A stretch of 64,000 nucleotides of DNA from Scylla paramamosain. Lineage: Eukaryota; Arthropoda; Malacostraca; Decapoda; Portunidae. Below the pieces are notes generated by a model, which was given only the letters and a program-made list of their open reading frames with translations, did no database searches and was not told the DNA's origin. Positions 24,021 through 37,419 of this stretch are shown one piece after another. Position numbers and translations under genes: made by a program. The stretch covers positions 16,561,001-16,625,000 of the forward strand of contig NC_087152.1 of assembly GCF_035594125.1 (NCBI RefSeq), given 5' to 3'. Within the stretch, counting starts at the first letter, position 1. Each line of letters begins with the position of its first letter.

Positions 24021-24210
24021 AATGCACTGAAATTTTAATAAATGTTTAATCAGAATAATGAACCAAAACTGGCATAACAAACTAAGTGTGCGCTTAGTAA
24101 TTTTAATAAAAATTTAATCAGAATAACTAAAGCTACCAAGACAAACTTGCCATTTGTGTAGGCACTGAAATTTTAATAAATATTCAATTGGAATAACAAA
24201 TTAAACCTTG
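24021..24210. repeat. Three tandem units of about 70 bp
   Basis: The block GAAATTTTAATAAATGTTTA (with variants), followed by a CAGAATAA-type block, recurs at about 24028, 24100 and 24166. Confidence 0.6.
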
Positions 24211-24369
24211 CACCAAGCTCACCAGCTGCAGAACCTGCTGCTCACCTATAAGCTGCCTATCTCCTCCTTCCTTTTTCCTTTACCTTCCCTTCTTTCATCT
24301 TGTTTCAGACCTCCCTCCTGGTTACCTTCCTTGTACCTTATCTCTCAGAGATAAGGGACAAGGGAGTGA

Positions 24370-24590
<221 letters not shown>

Positions 24591-24705
24591 TTTATGTCAT
24601 TTTGCTCCATCATTTCTCACCTTTCCCCACTCATATACATAATTCCATTTTCATTCTCAATCAATCTCATTTTATTGAGCAATCCTTAGGTCTGTTCTTA
24701 CTTCC

Positions 24706-24707
<2 letters not shown>

Positions 24708-24754
<47 letters not shown>
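24708..24754. repeat. (GA)n microsatellite
   Basis: About 23 GA units. Confidence 0.95.
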
Positions 24755-24757
<3 letters not shown>

Positions 24758-25940
24758 CTGACTTAGGTAGGATTTACTGTATGTATATGTGTGATGCTGA
24801 GAGTAGGTAAATGGGACCCATACTTGTCAAAGCACAGCAAAATCTGGTATGGTAAGAATTTAGGGTTAGTGGTAAAACTTGGGAGGATACTGTATATATT
24901 TGTTGTGTTATCTCAAATTTGGTAGTGCAAATGTGCTCATTTTTATTTTTTTTATTGATTTTTTAAATTATTTTTTGGTTCCCTGGAGCCAATCAATTTT
25001 TTCCCATAGGTTTTTCAGTCCCCATAAAGCACATTTGCCATAATAAACGCTACACTGGAATAAATCAAGTTCATTGCCACATATCCTACTGTATATGAAA
25101 AAAGTTTTGCCATTTCTTTGGTATTACCAATTCATAGTTTGTTTATCTTAATGCCTGCCATTCTTGAGGTCATCTTTAATGAGCTTTTGAAAGCCTTCAG
25201 AAAATATTATGATCCATGTACCATCGTTAACTAACAAAATTTTTTCTCTAGCTTTCAGGTTAATTTTATTAATTATTTTTCTTTATTAGTAATTTGTCTG
25301 ATTCTCATTTCTCTAGATGTCTTTTCCATAAACATGTATTTTATAATATAAAAGCAGGTTTCTCAACATAATGCAGTCTTCATATTTTCTAAAGCATTTA
25401 TGACAGTAATTCTTTCTCACAGATGCATGGTTTATACTAATGTTGATTGTTATTCTGTGCGTCTGAGTGTATGTCCTCGGGGGTTATTCTTAGATATTTG
25501 TAAGTGAATATAGGAAATATTTTAGATATGTAGGTTTATATAGATTATTTTGACAAGTTCTAACCCAAAATGTGTATGTACAAGTTTATATTCTTGAAGA
25601 GAATTTTGATATTTTGAACTATTAGCTGAACAGTTTTCTGGTGCTTTTTGTTTTCATACAGAAAAATCATTCTGAGCCTTATTCTTATAACATGATTGTG
25701 TATTTTTATATTTTATAATAATATCCATGCTTTTGCTGAACATGTTGTACAAAAGAAATTGCATGTAGTTTTAATTGATCATATATTATTGAATAATCCA
25801 GTCTCTATATTTCCTTTAGTACACTATATCACAAATTATTTTCATATTTTAACAGTGGTAGCTACAGTTTTGTGGGCTCCTTGCAAAATCATTAATTATT
25901 AATTTGTGTGTGTACATGTGTATGTATTAACTAGGAACAC
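24755..25940. other. Intergenic, no gene recognised
   Basis: A/T-rich. A segment near 24885-25105 has partly complementary ends around TACTGTATAT and could be a DNA-transposon remnant, but boundaries are unclear. Confidence 0.3.
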
Positions 25941-25949
25941 AGAAGTCTC

Positions 25950-26130
25950 AAATTGATCTTGGGAGCTGGCAATAATTATGGTCCTGATGTTCAAGGCACT
26001 GTCCTTGTGTTCTTCAGCTGAAGACTGCTCATGGCTAAATATTTATTTCACCTTCAGATCAATTTATTTTTTTCTGGAATGCCCAAGGTGGGCATTAGAT
26101 GATGGCAGAAGTGAGATCCTTATCTAAGTA
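25950..26130 (+). mobile_element. SINE family II copy (decayed)
   Basis: Aligns with the reverse complement of 27184-27400. Shared blocks include ATGGCTAAATATTTATTTCACC (one block, imperfect), GATCAATT and TGCCCAAG. The tRNA-like head is badly degraded in this copy. Confidence 0.5.
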
Positions 26131-26568
26131 CATAATGGATGTGGTGTAATGGTATTAAGGTGTAATCTGTCAGTGAACAGGGACTGCCCACATTCTTTAC
26201 AGAAAAAACTCAGCCTTGATAGCATATGAAGTCTATGTTCATAGTAAAGAGAAAGGCCCTAAAATAATATTAAGACTTGACAACTGTTAATGTCCAGGGC
26301 CCATATTCTTCATAGTGCTTATGGTCAACCCATGCTAACTGTCGTAGCTAACAGAACTTGTGATAGTCAGTCTCATGGCTGTCAGAAGTCATGGGTTTTA
26401 TCTCAATCATGATCTGCTGCTATAACGCACACTTACAATTTGTCAACTTTAAATTCGTAGGATGAAATAGGTTCTTGGCATTATTTTCTTGGATTTTAAT
26501 TGTTTTGACTTTTATTATGACTTTTGGGGAAGCTAGACAGTATGTCTAATAAAAAGAAAAAAAAAAAA

Positions 26569-26710
<142 letters not shown>

Positions 26711-27183
26711 ATATTAAGACGGACAGCCCAACACGCACAGCTGGTGCAAGGTAAAGGTTTGTTTGTGTTTAGGAAAACTGATCGTACTGCTCCCATCAAT
26801 GATTTTAAAATAATACTTTACTGCCTCAAAGAAGAACATTATTTATTCATAGTTACTAATATTTATTGTTATATTTATAATAAAAATGGCTGGGAATTGT
26901 GTTACAGTAAGTATGGCCATGTTGTCATAATGTTGAAATGCTTCTTAAGATCATAGGTGGCACTAAAACAGGGTGAACCTTGTCAGCGTCCTGTGTCATT
27001 TATGGTCATCCTTTGGAGTTTATGATAGATCATAAGAGTTTCTGACGGAGTTTATGTTTGAAATGCGCCATTTTGTTTCACTAAGGTTGATGGACTTAGC
27101 CACGACAGTTTGTAGAATATGGGCCCAGATGTTCAAGATGCTGTCCTTCTGTTCCTCTTGTCAGGTGTTCAGTCCCCAGGTGA

Positions 27184-27400
27184 TTAAAGGACTAGTCTTG
27201 GTAAAGATTGTATCTCATCATCAGGGTGGCATGTGTGTGTGTATTTCTGTAAGGTCTCTCTTGGGCAATCCATAGGAACACTTGAGGAATTGATTTGAAG
27301 GTGAAATAAATCTTTAGCCTTGAGAGGCCTTAGCCAGGGATTGAACTCTTTACCAGGGGAACAGGACAGCATCTTAGTTAAGTGTGGGGACTCAAGATCA
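27184..27400 (-). mobile_element. SINE family II copy with tRNA-like head
   Basis: On the minus strand AACTAAGATGCTGTCC is followed by GAGTTCAATCCC (B-box type), then a body that matches the copy at 25950-26130 and a (CA)n-type tail. The spacing between the A- and B-box-like parts is about 30 bp, as in tRNA-derived SINEs. Confidence 0.55.
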
Positions 27401-27583
27401 GTTTGGGGATCCTTATACTTCTAGTGGTTAATTGCATTTTAAAAGTGAGTACTTATATATCCTTTGCCACAATCTTTGCACAATTCTCTGAGAGGCCTTG
27501 CTTGCCAGGCACCTTCCATCATGTTCAGTGAGTCAGCCAGTCACTCCTCTACAAAGTATACTATAAAACTTATTTATAAAAGT

Positions 27584-27761
<178 letters not shown>

Positions 27762-28088
27762 CTGAGCTGCCCATTTGATTGGATGCATCCACAGCAGCTC
27801 CAAGGATTTATCTAGGTTTTGGTTGTACAGGGGACCAAGTTTTGCATCCCATCTCTATAATAGGGAATTGTGTGATGTGTAAGTGAAGGGAAAGTAAAGT
27901 GTAAATTGGGAAGTGGCCAAAAGGATGAAATGGGAGAGTTGTATAAAGGTAAACTGTCAGTGATATCAACAGGGAAGATGGTGGCTGGTGTTGTGCCAAA
28001 TCTCTCCCAGGTCCAAATTTTGCTTGGGTGATGGCACTGGGCATGCACACCATATTGAGGTGACAGCTCAAAACATCATCCAGGTTTA

Positions 28089-28650
28089 ATTGACAAATCA
28101 CTATTGTTTCATTGTATGTGGATATGTTAGGATAGGAATGGAGTAAGTAAACAAGAGCAGTGAGTGATAACAGAGCACCTTAATCTCCCTCAGCATGAAT
28201 CAAGTCCTATCACCATGTTATCTATTTTATGCATTATCAACACCGTTATGGAGTTTTATTGACAAATTACTAATACTATATTGCCTGTGGAATATTTTAA
28301 GATAGGAATATAGCAAGTAAAACAAGAATAGTTAGTGATAACAGAGCACCAAAATATTCTCCCTTTGCATGCGTCAAATCCTACTATCATGTTTTATGTT
28401 TAAAATATTCCACAGACAAAGGAAGATTAGTAATTTGTCAATAAAATTTCATTCCAATGTTGATAATACATGAAATACATCAATATAAAACATTGTGGTA
28501 GGATCTGACATTTGGAAAAGGGAGAAGATTTTGATGCTCTGTTATCACTATATACTCTTGTTTACTTGCCCCATTCCTTTCCTAACATATCCACATATAA
28601 TAAAGCAATAATAATTTGCTAATAAAACCTCAAAAGTAGTTGATAATATG
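28089..28650. repeat. Three-copy repeat cluster, third copy inverted
   Basis: Copy 1 (28089-28257) and copy 2 (28258-28400) are direct. Copy 3 (28401-28650) is inverted. Shared blocks are TTGACAAATTACTAAT, GATAACAGAGCACC and AATATTTTA/ATTCCACAG words. Copies 2 and 3 share a palindromic junction around CATGTTTTATGTTTAAAATA. Confidence 0.7.
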
Positions 28651-29050
28651 TAAATATATATAAAATATCTGAGTGATGTTTTGATGCTGTGACCTTGATA
28701 TGATGTACATGTGTAGTGGCATCACATGGGAGAAATTCGGCATGACACTGGTATGGTAAATGTTTCCTAAAGTTTCAAGAAAGAGGACCTCAGTGTAGCT
28801 CATACAAATAAATGAATGTGGAAAGTTGAAGAAAAAAATGTGAAAAATACAAGAAGAAATGAAACTTAGCAGCAACAGTAAAGAATGGTGAATATATATT
28901 TAGACGGTGCAGGAATGAACCAACAGGATGCAGAGGAGAAGAACCATCACAGTTAAACTTAGTGTTTACAAAAATCCCAAAAAGTAGACCAAGTATACAT
29001 TGTTTCATGTGATGTGATCATGTAACCATAGAAATAGTACTAAAGGATGG
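28651..29050. other. Intergenic, no gene recognised
   Basis: A/T-rich sequence, no recognisable feature. Confidence 0.3.
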
Positions 29051-29059
29051 AACAGTGTT

Positions 29060-29450
29060 GCACAGGAGAGTACAATTAAGAAATGGGAGACAAAACTATG
29101 TTAAGGCAAACTTTGCAGATCTTAATAAATTTTATGCAAAAATTAACTGGAAAGGGCTATTTAAAGGTAAAGTAGTGCAAGAAAATAAGTGATATTTTTT
29201 GAGCAAGTATAGAGAGGGGTTGTAACAATTTGTACCAAGATATAAAGTGAAAATTAGGGAGCATGAATGGTATAATGCCAGGTGTGTAGGAGCAAAAAAG
29301 AAAAAAGACATAGCATGAAGGAACATGATGAGAAAACTGAACAGAAATACTAGAGAAGAATACAGAAAGGCAAGTAATGAATATGGTATAAAAAAGAGAA
29401 GAAAGAAATTTTGAAAGTCACATAATAAGAAAATGAAAGAAAGAGCCCAA
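29060..29450 (+). mobile_element. LINE fragment (endonuclease-RT linker region)
   Basis: One frame reads QFVPRYKVKIREHEWYNARC, a KKKKDIA-type basic run and REEYRKASNEY. This is the basic linker between endonuclease and RT of some LINEs and is probably the same family as LINE-C at 36.7-41.2 kb. It has in-frame stops and no RT follows. Confidence 0.45.
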
Positions 29451-29492
29451 ACACACACACACACACACAAACACATATATATATATATATAA

Positions 29493-32400
29493 TTTTTTTT
29501 TTTTTGTAGAAGAAACACTGGCCAAGGGCAACAAAAATCCCCCCTCCAAAAAAAAAATAAATAAATAAATAAATAAAAATAAAAAATACTGAGATGCTGG
29601 TCCCCAAATAGGGTCTGAAGTGGCAGTAAAAAACTGAAGGATGTCTTGAAACCTTCCTCTTGAAGGATTTCAAGTCATAGGAAGGTGTAAATACATAAGC
29701 AGGTAGGGAGTTCCAGAGTTTACCTGAGAAAGGGAAAAATGACTGAGAATACCTGTTAACTCTGGCATTAGAGAGGTGGACAGAATATGGGTGGGAGAAA
29801 GAAGAGTCTTGTGCAGTGAGGTCATGGAAGAATGGGAGGCATGCAGTTAGCATGAAAATATCAGTAGAAGATAGCAAGAGATACAATATTGTAGCTATGA
29901 GAAAGAGGCTGAAGACAGTCAGTTAGAGGAGAGGAGTTGAGACAAAATGCTTTTGATTCCACACTATCTAAAAGAGCAGTACGAGTGGAACCACCCTCCA
30001 GACATGTGAAGCATATTCCATATACATGGAATATGCATATTCCATATACATGGATGGATAAGGCCCTTGTACTGAGATAGCAGCTGTTGGAGGGGTGAGA
30101 AAAACTGGCAGAGACCTCTCTGAACGTCTAACTTTTATAAAAACAGTTTTAGTCAGAGATGATATGTGAAGTTTCCAGTCTAGATTGTAAGACAAGGACA
30201 TACTGAGGATGCTCAGTGTAAAAGAGGGAGACAGTTAAGTGTCATTGAAGAAGAGGGGATAGTTGTCTGGAAGGTTGTGTCGAATTAATAGATGGAGGAA
30301 TTAAGTTTTTGAGGCAATGAACAATACCAAGTTTGCTCTGTCCCAATCAGAAATTTTACAGAAATCAGAAGTCAGGCATTCTGTGGCTTCCATGTATGAA
30401 CTGTTTACTTCCTGAAAGGTTGGATGTCTACAAAAAGGCGTGGAAAAGTGGAGGGTTGTATCATCAGCATAGGAGTGGAAAGGACAACGTTTGGTTTAGA
30501 AGATCATTGATGAATAATAGGAAGAAAATGGGTGACAGGACAGAACCCTGAGGAACACCAGTGTTAATAGATTTAGGAGAAGAAGAGTGACCATCTACCA
30601 AAGCAGTGATAGAAAGGTTGGAAAGGAAACTTGAGGTGAAGTTACAGAGAGGAGGATACAAACCATAGAAGGGTAGTTTGGAAATCAAAGCTTTGTGCCA
30701 GACTCTATCAAAAGCTTATGATGTGTCTAAGGCAACAGCAAAAGTTTCACCAGAATCTCTAAAAGAGGATGACCAAGACTTAGTAAGGAGAGCCAGAAGA
30801 TCACCAGCAGAACGGCCTTGACAGAACCCATACTGGTAATCAAATGGAAGGTTGTGAAGTGGTAGATGTTTAAGAATCTTCCTATTGAGGATAGATTAAA
30901 AAAACTTTATATAGGCAGGAAATTAAAGTAATAGGACCGTAGTTTGAAGGATTAGAGCGGTCATCTGTTTTAGGAACAGGCTGAATATGGGCAAACTTCC
31001 AGCAAGGAAAAAGGGTAGATGTTGACAGACAAGAGTTGAAAGAGTTTGACTAGAAAAAAGTGCAAGCACAAAGGCGCAGTTTCCAAGAACAATAAGAGGG
31101 ATACCATCAGCTCCATAAGCCTTCTAAGGGTTTAGGCCACTGAAGGCATGGAAAACATCATTGCGAAGAATTTTAGTAATTAGCATGAAGTAGTCAGATG
31201 GTGGAGGAGAGGGAGGAACAAGCCATGAATTGTCCAAGGTAGAGCTTTTAGCAGAGGTTTGAGCAAAAAATTTCAGCCTTAGAGATAGATGTGATAGCAG
31301 TGGTGCCATTTGGTTGAAATAAAGTAGGCAAAGAAGAAGCAAAGTTACTGGAGATGTTTTTGGCTAGGTACCACAAGTCACGAGGTGAGTTAGATCTTGA
31401 AAGATTTTTTGGCACTTTCTATTAATGAAGGAGTTCTTGGCAAATTGGAGAATAGACTTGGCATGTTTCCAAGCAGAAATATAAGGTGCATGATATTCTG
31501 GTGATGGATGGTGATGTGGGCCACCTCTCTATTATGTATATTATGAGAACAGGCTGTGTTAAACCAAGGTTTGAAAAGTTTAGGTCGAGTAAAAGAGTGA
31601 CAAATGTACACCTCCATGCCAGACATTATTACCTCTGTTATGCACTTGGCACACAGAGACAGGTCTCTGACACAGAAGCAGTAGTCATTCCAAGAAAATC
31701 AGCAAAATACCTCCTCAGGTCCCCCTTAATAGCAGAGGCAAAATGCCAGAGGCACCTCTGCTTAGGGGGATTCTGAGAAGGGATTGGAGCGATAGGACAA
31801 GATCAAATATGAGACTGGAGGAGCCCAACAGCATAAGCAGGATTAGAGGTTAGGAAAAGGTCAAGAATGTTGGGCATATCTCCAAGACAGTCAGGAATAC
31901 GTGTAGGGTGTTGCATCAATTGCTCTAGGTCGTGGAGGACAGCAAAGTTGAGGGCTAGTTCACCATGATGGTCACTGAAGGAAGAAGAAAGCCAAAGTTG
32001 GCGGTGAACACTGAAGTCTCTAAGAATGGAGATCTCTGGAAAAGGGAAGAGAGTCAGAATGTGCTCTACTTTGGAAGTTAAGTAGCCAAAGAATTTCTTA
32101 CAGTCAGAAGAACTAGGTGAGAGGTATACAACACAGATAAACTTAGTTTTAGAGTGACTGTAGTCATAGCCAGATGGTGGAAAATTTAGAAGATTCAAAA
32201 GCGTGGACACGAGAGCAGGTTAAATCATTGCGCACGTACATACAACATCCAGCTTTGGATTGAGAAAGTAGGAAGGAACAGAAAAAGGGCTACTGTCAGT
32301 TACCTCTGATACCTGTGTTTCAGTAAGGAGATGAGGTTTAGTAGAGGAGAGGTGGGACTCTACATATTGAAAATTAGATCTAAGACCGTGAATGTTGCAG

Positions 32401-32768
32401 AAATTTATGAAGAAAAACTTGAGGGGGATGTCAAGACACTTAGGGTCAATACCAGAAGAGCAGTCCTACCTGGGGACATTTGTGGTCCTCTCCCCAGATG
32501 GGGACTCCAAGGCTGGTGTAGGAGTCACCATGATAATTTTCAGTTTTGAGTGAAGGGTGTGTGTGTAATTAGGTGCTTGTAGTTTTGCGTGAAGAAAGCG
32601 AGTTGTCTTTAGAGGGTAGGCTATGACTGCCCCTTTGTGTTGTGAGACACAAAGGGAAACCTTGAGTGAGATCACAGCTGGATTTAATGATAACTTCACC
32701 CCCTGATCCAATGATTTAGACCTCACTGGGAGTAATTATCATTTTGGCAGGTGCCTACTGCCTCCTCC
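29493..32768 (-). mobile_element. LINE-A copy 3, near full length (3.3 kb), decayed
   Basis: On the minus strand the element runs from its 5' end (inverted GAGGAGGCAGTAGGCACC-type, about 32768) through the APE endonuclease (31803-32340; residues such as [20 protein letters not shown] and a [11 protein letters not shown] version of the GDFN motif) and the RT (30464-31626) to the C-terminus and the poly-A tail at 29493-29505. It is the only copy here that spans both ends and gives the element length, about 3.3 kb, apparently with one main ORF and no recognisable ORF1. Many stops and frameshifts show it is inactive. Confidence 0.85.
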
Positions 32769-34815
32769 TGTAAATGGAAAAATGAAACATAGGGATGACA
32801 CAAACAAGTTAAAAAGAGAACGAAGAATTTATGAAACTACTGAGGAGATAAGTGAACTAATGCGGTGGGACACTTTGCCCGTCCTTGCATTCCATTCTCC
32901 AGTCCCCTGGGACCTGACATCAAGCCTCTGGCCACCCACCTATCACCACGTGGGAGTGAGGTCAACCCTCACCCCCTGTGTCTCCCAGACACCAGCCCTA
33001 CCCGTGACCTGAGCCAGCCCAGCAACCACCCTAATATCAGCAGCCCTTGTCTGACTTGCCTCGGTGGCAGACATACAGCTCCTGGTAGCTCAGCACATTT
33101 TATTAACTTTTGTAAAGTTTATTTATATTAATATAATGCAGCACTTGCCATTGTGCTTCTTTGACCACCGCCTCTACACTGTACTAGAAGAAGAATAGAT
33201 TTCTCTAGTACACTAATGAATGAGAGTTTTGAATCTGTGTTTACAAAGGACACCAATTTTGTGGCATCAAAAGTGGTATAACAGAATGAGGGAATACAGG
33301 AGATACAAGTTAAGAGATAAGAAATCGAGAAACTGATGCATGTTAGAAAAGCTATGTATTACCGCCGGAAGGAAGTGAAGGTTTTCTCAGACCCACACAA
33401 TGACGCAAATCGTTTATTATATTCGGTCAAAACCTGAAGACATACATTAATGATCATAGACAATATTCTACATGAATAAGTTGGGTAAAACAGGTATGAT
33501 TCTGCACGTTACTTATAGAATAATGTATTCTTACACAGATAGTTGTTCAACTTAGGTGTTTTGGGTCTTAGGGTGATTGTTAAGTAATGCGCACGCCTTT
33601 TCTGACAGGTGTTCTAGGTAGTTCTATCTACTTCTGTTCCCTGCAGCTACACACGTCCTCCCTGTATGAGTATCCTCAGTAATGTGTCTCTATCATCCTC
33701 GGTTACTTCCTGTGTCCCGACACTGCTCATTGTCATCCATTAAAGGCGGTGACAAAGTCAGCCTTGTATCGGCCTCATGTCATAACATGCATCCTTCATA
33801 CCCTCGCATGAACACCATATCAACACCAGCTTTACAAGAAATACCAGCTTTACAAGAAATATGCTGACTAGGCCTGTCTTGGTCCTCGCCCTGACCTCCA
33901 GGTCCTTTCCTTTCTCATTAACAACCTCGCTTGCTCAACAACAACTTTCACCTGCTCGGCAGTCTTTCACCTGCTTGGCAGTAACACTTCCCCTGCCGGG
34001 TTTCGCCTGGAATTCACATAATACATAAAATCACGTAGTTCCAGCATTATCCAACAGAGTTTGTAACCTGTGGCCCCTTTCTCAGCAGTGAAGGGGTTAG
34101 AGCTGTGCACAATCTTTTTCCATAGCAGATAGCAGACAAGTCTCTTCACCTGATTGGCTGACTGACAATTCAATGTGACCAATACCTGAACTAGACAACG
34201 GCATGTGGTGAGAATGATTACATTAATGATTGTAAAAAAACCCGACATTTACGTTATGGTGCAAGCTACAGGGAAAACTCTGTAAAGTAGTCACTCACAC
34301 CACTGCTGATGCACTGGTGATATCTTAAGCTACATGGCAATTGCAGGGAATCGGTTAGTAAAGCTTGGACATGTTTCCAGCTCCACCTATATGTTCAATT
34401 TACGACAGGTTTCATCCTTATCTATGGTCAAGAACGAGTTTCATACCCTCAGCATCACACCAGTTCTCAGCAGTTCATCATAGTTCTCTGTTCATTACCA
34501 CCATGTTAGTTCTAAGGCTGATGCATATAGTGACATAACTGTGAGCACAGAGTTTCAAAAGGCAGTGATGAATAGATCAGCATTCAAAGATGTCAGGATC
34601 TCTAGTGGTCTTTCTCCTTATGATGTGCTCCCCCTGGTGAGGCTCCCATGACTTGGTGTCACGTGCAAGCATTGAAGAATCCTTGTCCTTGGTCTACTAT
34701 GTCCAGTTCAGCTCCAAGAGTTAAGAGTCCTTCTGAAGTGACCTTGCTTCCTCTTGTGTCCATGCAAATTATCTAAGTCCGAGACATTCGCTCCTCTTGC
34801 TCGAGCACCGTTGCA
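32769..34815. other. Unclassified intergenic region
   Basis: A moderately GC-rich part (32880-33110) and a later part with scattered CACTCAC/CTGCTGGCAG words. Overlapping short ORFs show no domain. It may belong to the same unclassified repeat as the minisatellites that follow. Confidence 0.3.
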
Positions 34816-35775
34816 GGCAGCTAATGATAGTGTCTTGCCTCTGTAAGTACACAACTATAAGCACACAAATCACTCCCTTATAATGTCTAGCCTCTGCAAG
34901 CACACTAGCTCACCCTCTGGTAGTGTCTAGCCTATGCAAGCATACAAATGCACTCCCTGGTGGTGTCTGATTCCTGCAAGCACACAAGCTCACTTCTGGA
35001 TGGTGTTTGGTCTCTGCAAACACACAATCTTGCTCCCTGGTGGTATCTGATCCCTGCAAGCATACAAACTCACTCCCTGGTGGTGTCTGATCCCTGCAGG
35101 CACACAAGCTCACTCCCTGATGGTGTCTGATCCCTGCAAGCATAGAAGCTCTCTCCCTGGTGGTGTCTGATCCCTGCAAGCACACAAGCTCACTCACTGG
35201 TGGTGTCTGATCTCTGCAAGTACACAAGCTCACTCCCTGATGGTGTCTGATCCCTGCAAGCATAGAAGCTCACTCCTTGATGATGTCTGATCCCTGCAAG
35301 CACACAGGCTCGCTCCCTGGTGGTGCCTGATCCCTGCAAGCACACAAACTCACTGATGGTGTCTGACCCTTGCAAGCACACAAACTCACTCCCTAAAGGT
35401 GTCTGGTCTCAGCAAGCACACAAGCTCTCTCCCTGGTGATGTCTGATCCCTGCAAGCACACAAGCTTGTTCTCTGGTAGTAGCCTCTGCAAGCATACAAA
35501 CTCATTCTCTGGTAGTAGACTCTACAAGCATGCAGACTCGTTCTCTAGTGGTAGCCTCTGCAAGCATACAAACTCGTTCTCTGGTGGTATCTTCAGTAAG
35601 CATACAAACTCAGTCCCTGGTGGTAGTCTCTGCAAATGCATAAACTCAGTCCCTGGCGGTAGCCTCTGCAAGCATACAAACTCAGTCCCTGATGGTAGTC
35701 TCAGCAAGCATACAAACTCAGTCCCTGGTGGTACCCTCTGGAAACATACAAACTACCTTTCTTGGTGGTGTCTAG
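34816..35775. repeat. Minisatellite, about 40-bp then 36-bp units (over 20 copies)
   Basis: The unit reads approximately TCCCTGGTGGTGTCTGATCC followed by CTGCAAGCACACAAGCTCAC. Around 35470 the unit switches to a 36-bp variant that lacks part of the GTCTGATCC segment (CTGGTGGTAGCCTCTGCAAG and CATACAAACTCAGTC). Repetitive ORFs on both strands are by-products of the array. Confidence 0.9.
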
Positions 35776-36159
35776 CCTATGCAGGTCCACAACCTCTCAA
35801 CATAATATCTCGCCAGTGTGAGGACAAAGGAAATGTACACAGGCAATCCACATGATGGTCTTCAGGAGGGCACACACTTTAAAGGCAAAACATTACACCC
35901 AGCCTTGCAACCCCACAGACAACAGGCAAAAGATTCTCTTAACACTGAAGAGAAGCTAGCTACATAATGCTCTCGGTGAGATGGTGCACCTGTCTCCAGT
36001 CTCTAGTCACCACTCATCACTAGTGATCACAATCTACCCACTCTCTCAGCCAGCCTCCCAGCAACTTGTGATGTGCCTTGTTTAATGCAGCACCTTCACT
36101 CTATTCCTTTTCTTGCGAGAATGCACGATCCGTCCTCCATGGTCTATCCTTCACACAAC

Positions 36160-36595
36160 AATCTGTTCCTGTCCCCCGTCTAGGTCACAGCAGGTCCTCT
36201 TCCTGCAACAGTACATTCCTGTCCCCTGTCTGGGTCATAACAGTTCCTCTTCCCGCAACAGTATATTCCTCCTCCCCATCTAAGTCTGTGGCAGGTCCTC
36301 TTCCCGCAACAATACTTTCCTGCCTCCCATCTGGGTCATAGCAGGTCCCACAACAGTACATTCCTGCCTCCTGTCTGGGTCATAACAGGTCCTTTTCCTG
36401 CAACAGTACGTTCCTGCCCTAGTCTGGGTCATAGCAGGTCCTCTTTCCACAACAATACGTTCCTGCCCCCCGTCTGAGTCATAGCAGGTCCTGCAACTAT
36501 ACGCTCCTGTCCCCGTCTGGGTCATAGTAGGTCCTCTTCCCACAACAGTACGTTCCTGCCCCCTGTCTGGGTCATAGCAGGTCCTCTTCTCCCCC
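36160..36595. repeat. Minisatellite, about 57-bp units, 8-9 copies
   Basis: The unit contains TTCCTGCCCCCTGTCTGGGT, then CATAGCAGGTCCTCTTCC and CAACAGTACG. Copies differ by small deletions of the CTCTTCC segment. Confidence 0.88.
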
Positions 36596-36659
36596 TGGTA
36601 TTCAGATGAGATCAGATGATGTTTCGGGGTGTAACCTTTCCATGGCAGCCATTTTATCC

Positions 36660-37300
36660 TTCTAGATCTCCTTTTCCTTTGGTGTATATGGCATGTGATT
36701 GTGCATTTAGCAATTTTCTTCTGTTTATTCATCTTCTTTCCCAGTTTCTCTCTCTTCCTCCACAGTTTGTAAATTAAGTCTTTTGTTTTCTCTGCTTTAG
36801 TGTCTTTAAATCAAGTAATAACCTTCCCACAATTTCACTCTTAGAAAATTTTCTATGTAAGGCTTTTGAAACTTTGGAGTTTCCCTTCTTTCATTATCAT
36901 ATCTCCTGCAGTCCAAAGGAAAATGTTCCAGGTTTTCTACTGCTGCTTCACAAATCATGCATTTGGTGTTTTCTGTGCATCTTTTCCTGTCCCTCAGATT
37001 TAAGCTATTTGTTCTTGCCCTAAAACAAGATGGTTGAAGCTGGAGTGTTGTCATATAATAGGTCTACATTCTCCACTGCATTTTCTAATTTTCATAGATA
37101 TATAAACTTAATTTCTTTTCTAATTCTTCCTTCCATTTGTTTGTATCCCAGTTATAAATTCTCTTTATTAGCTCCTCTGTTTTCCTTTCTTGCATATTTA
37201 TAATGTAGTAAGAAGTTTTCCCTAAATTTTTCTACTAACCATTCTTCATAAAATTTTGTTATCATATATAGAGTCTTACATGATGTATACCAGTGCATTC
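36660..37300 (-). mobile_element. LINE-C, 3' part (C-terminal CCHC-like domain)
   Basis: On the minus strand the frame at 36806-37054 includes RARTNSLNLRDRKR followed by CMICEAAVENLEHFPLDC, a Cys/His motif typical of the C-terminus of some LINE RT proteins. This is the downstream half of the element interrupted by LINE-A copy 6; the upstream half resumes at 39716. Confidence 0.7.
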
Positions 37301-37419
37301 TGTTGCCCTTTTGTCACCCCTTGCACATATGACAGCCATGCTCTCATCACCCTGGTCTCCATCAAGGAAGCACCCGTTTCTCACTTACTTTCTGGTCCCT
37401 TACTATTGTTCTATCACAC

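Noticed and set aside
24885..25105. Possible Tigger/pogo-like remnant
   Set aside because: Suggestive internal words and a weak TACTGTATAT pair, but no convincing inverted ends or target duplication.
32865..33131. Possible exon in a GC-rich stretch
   Set aside because: Overlapping ORFs in two frames, no domain similarity and no matching splice pair.
34910..35855. Cys-rich repetitive ORFs (CRDQTPPGS-type and CKHTNS-type)
   Set aside because: Products of reading the 40/36-bp minisatellite; frames on both strands are open for the same reason.
36280..36732. 150-residue minus-strand ORF with YDPD repeats
   Set aside because: Translation of the 57-bp minisatellite.
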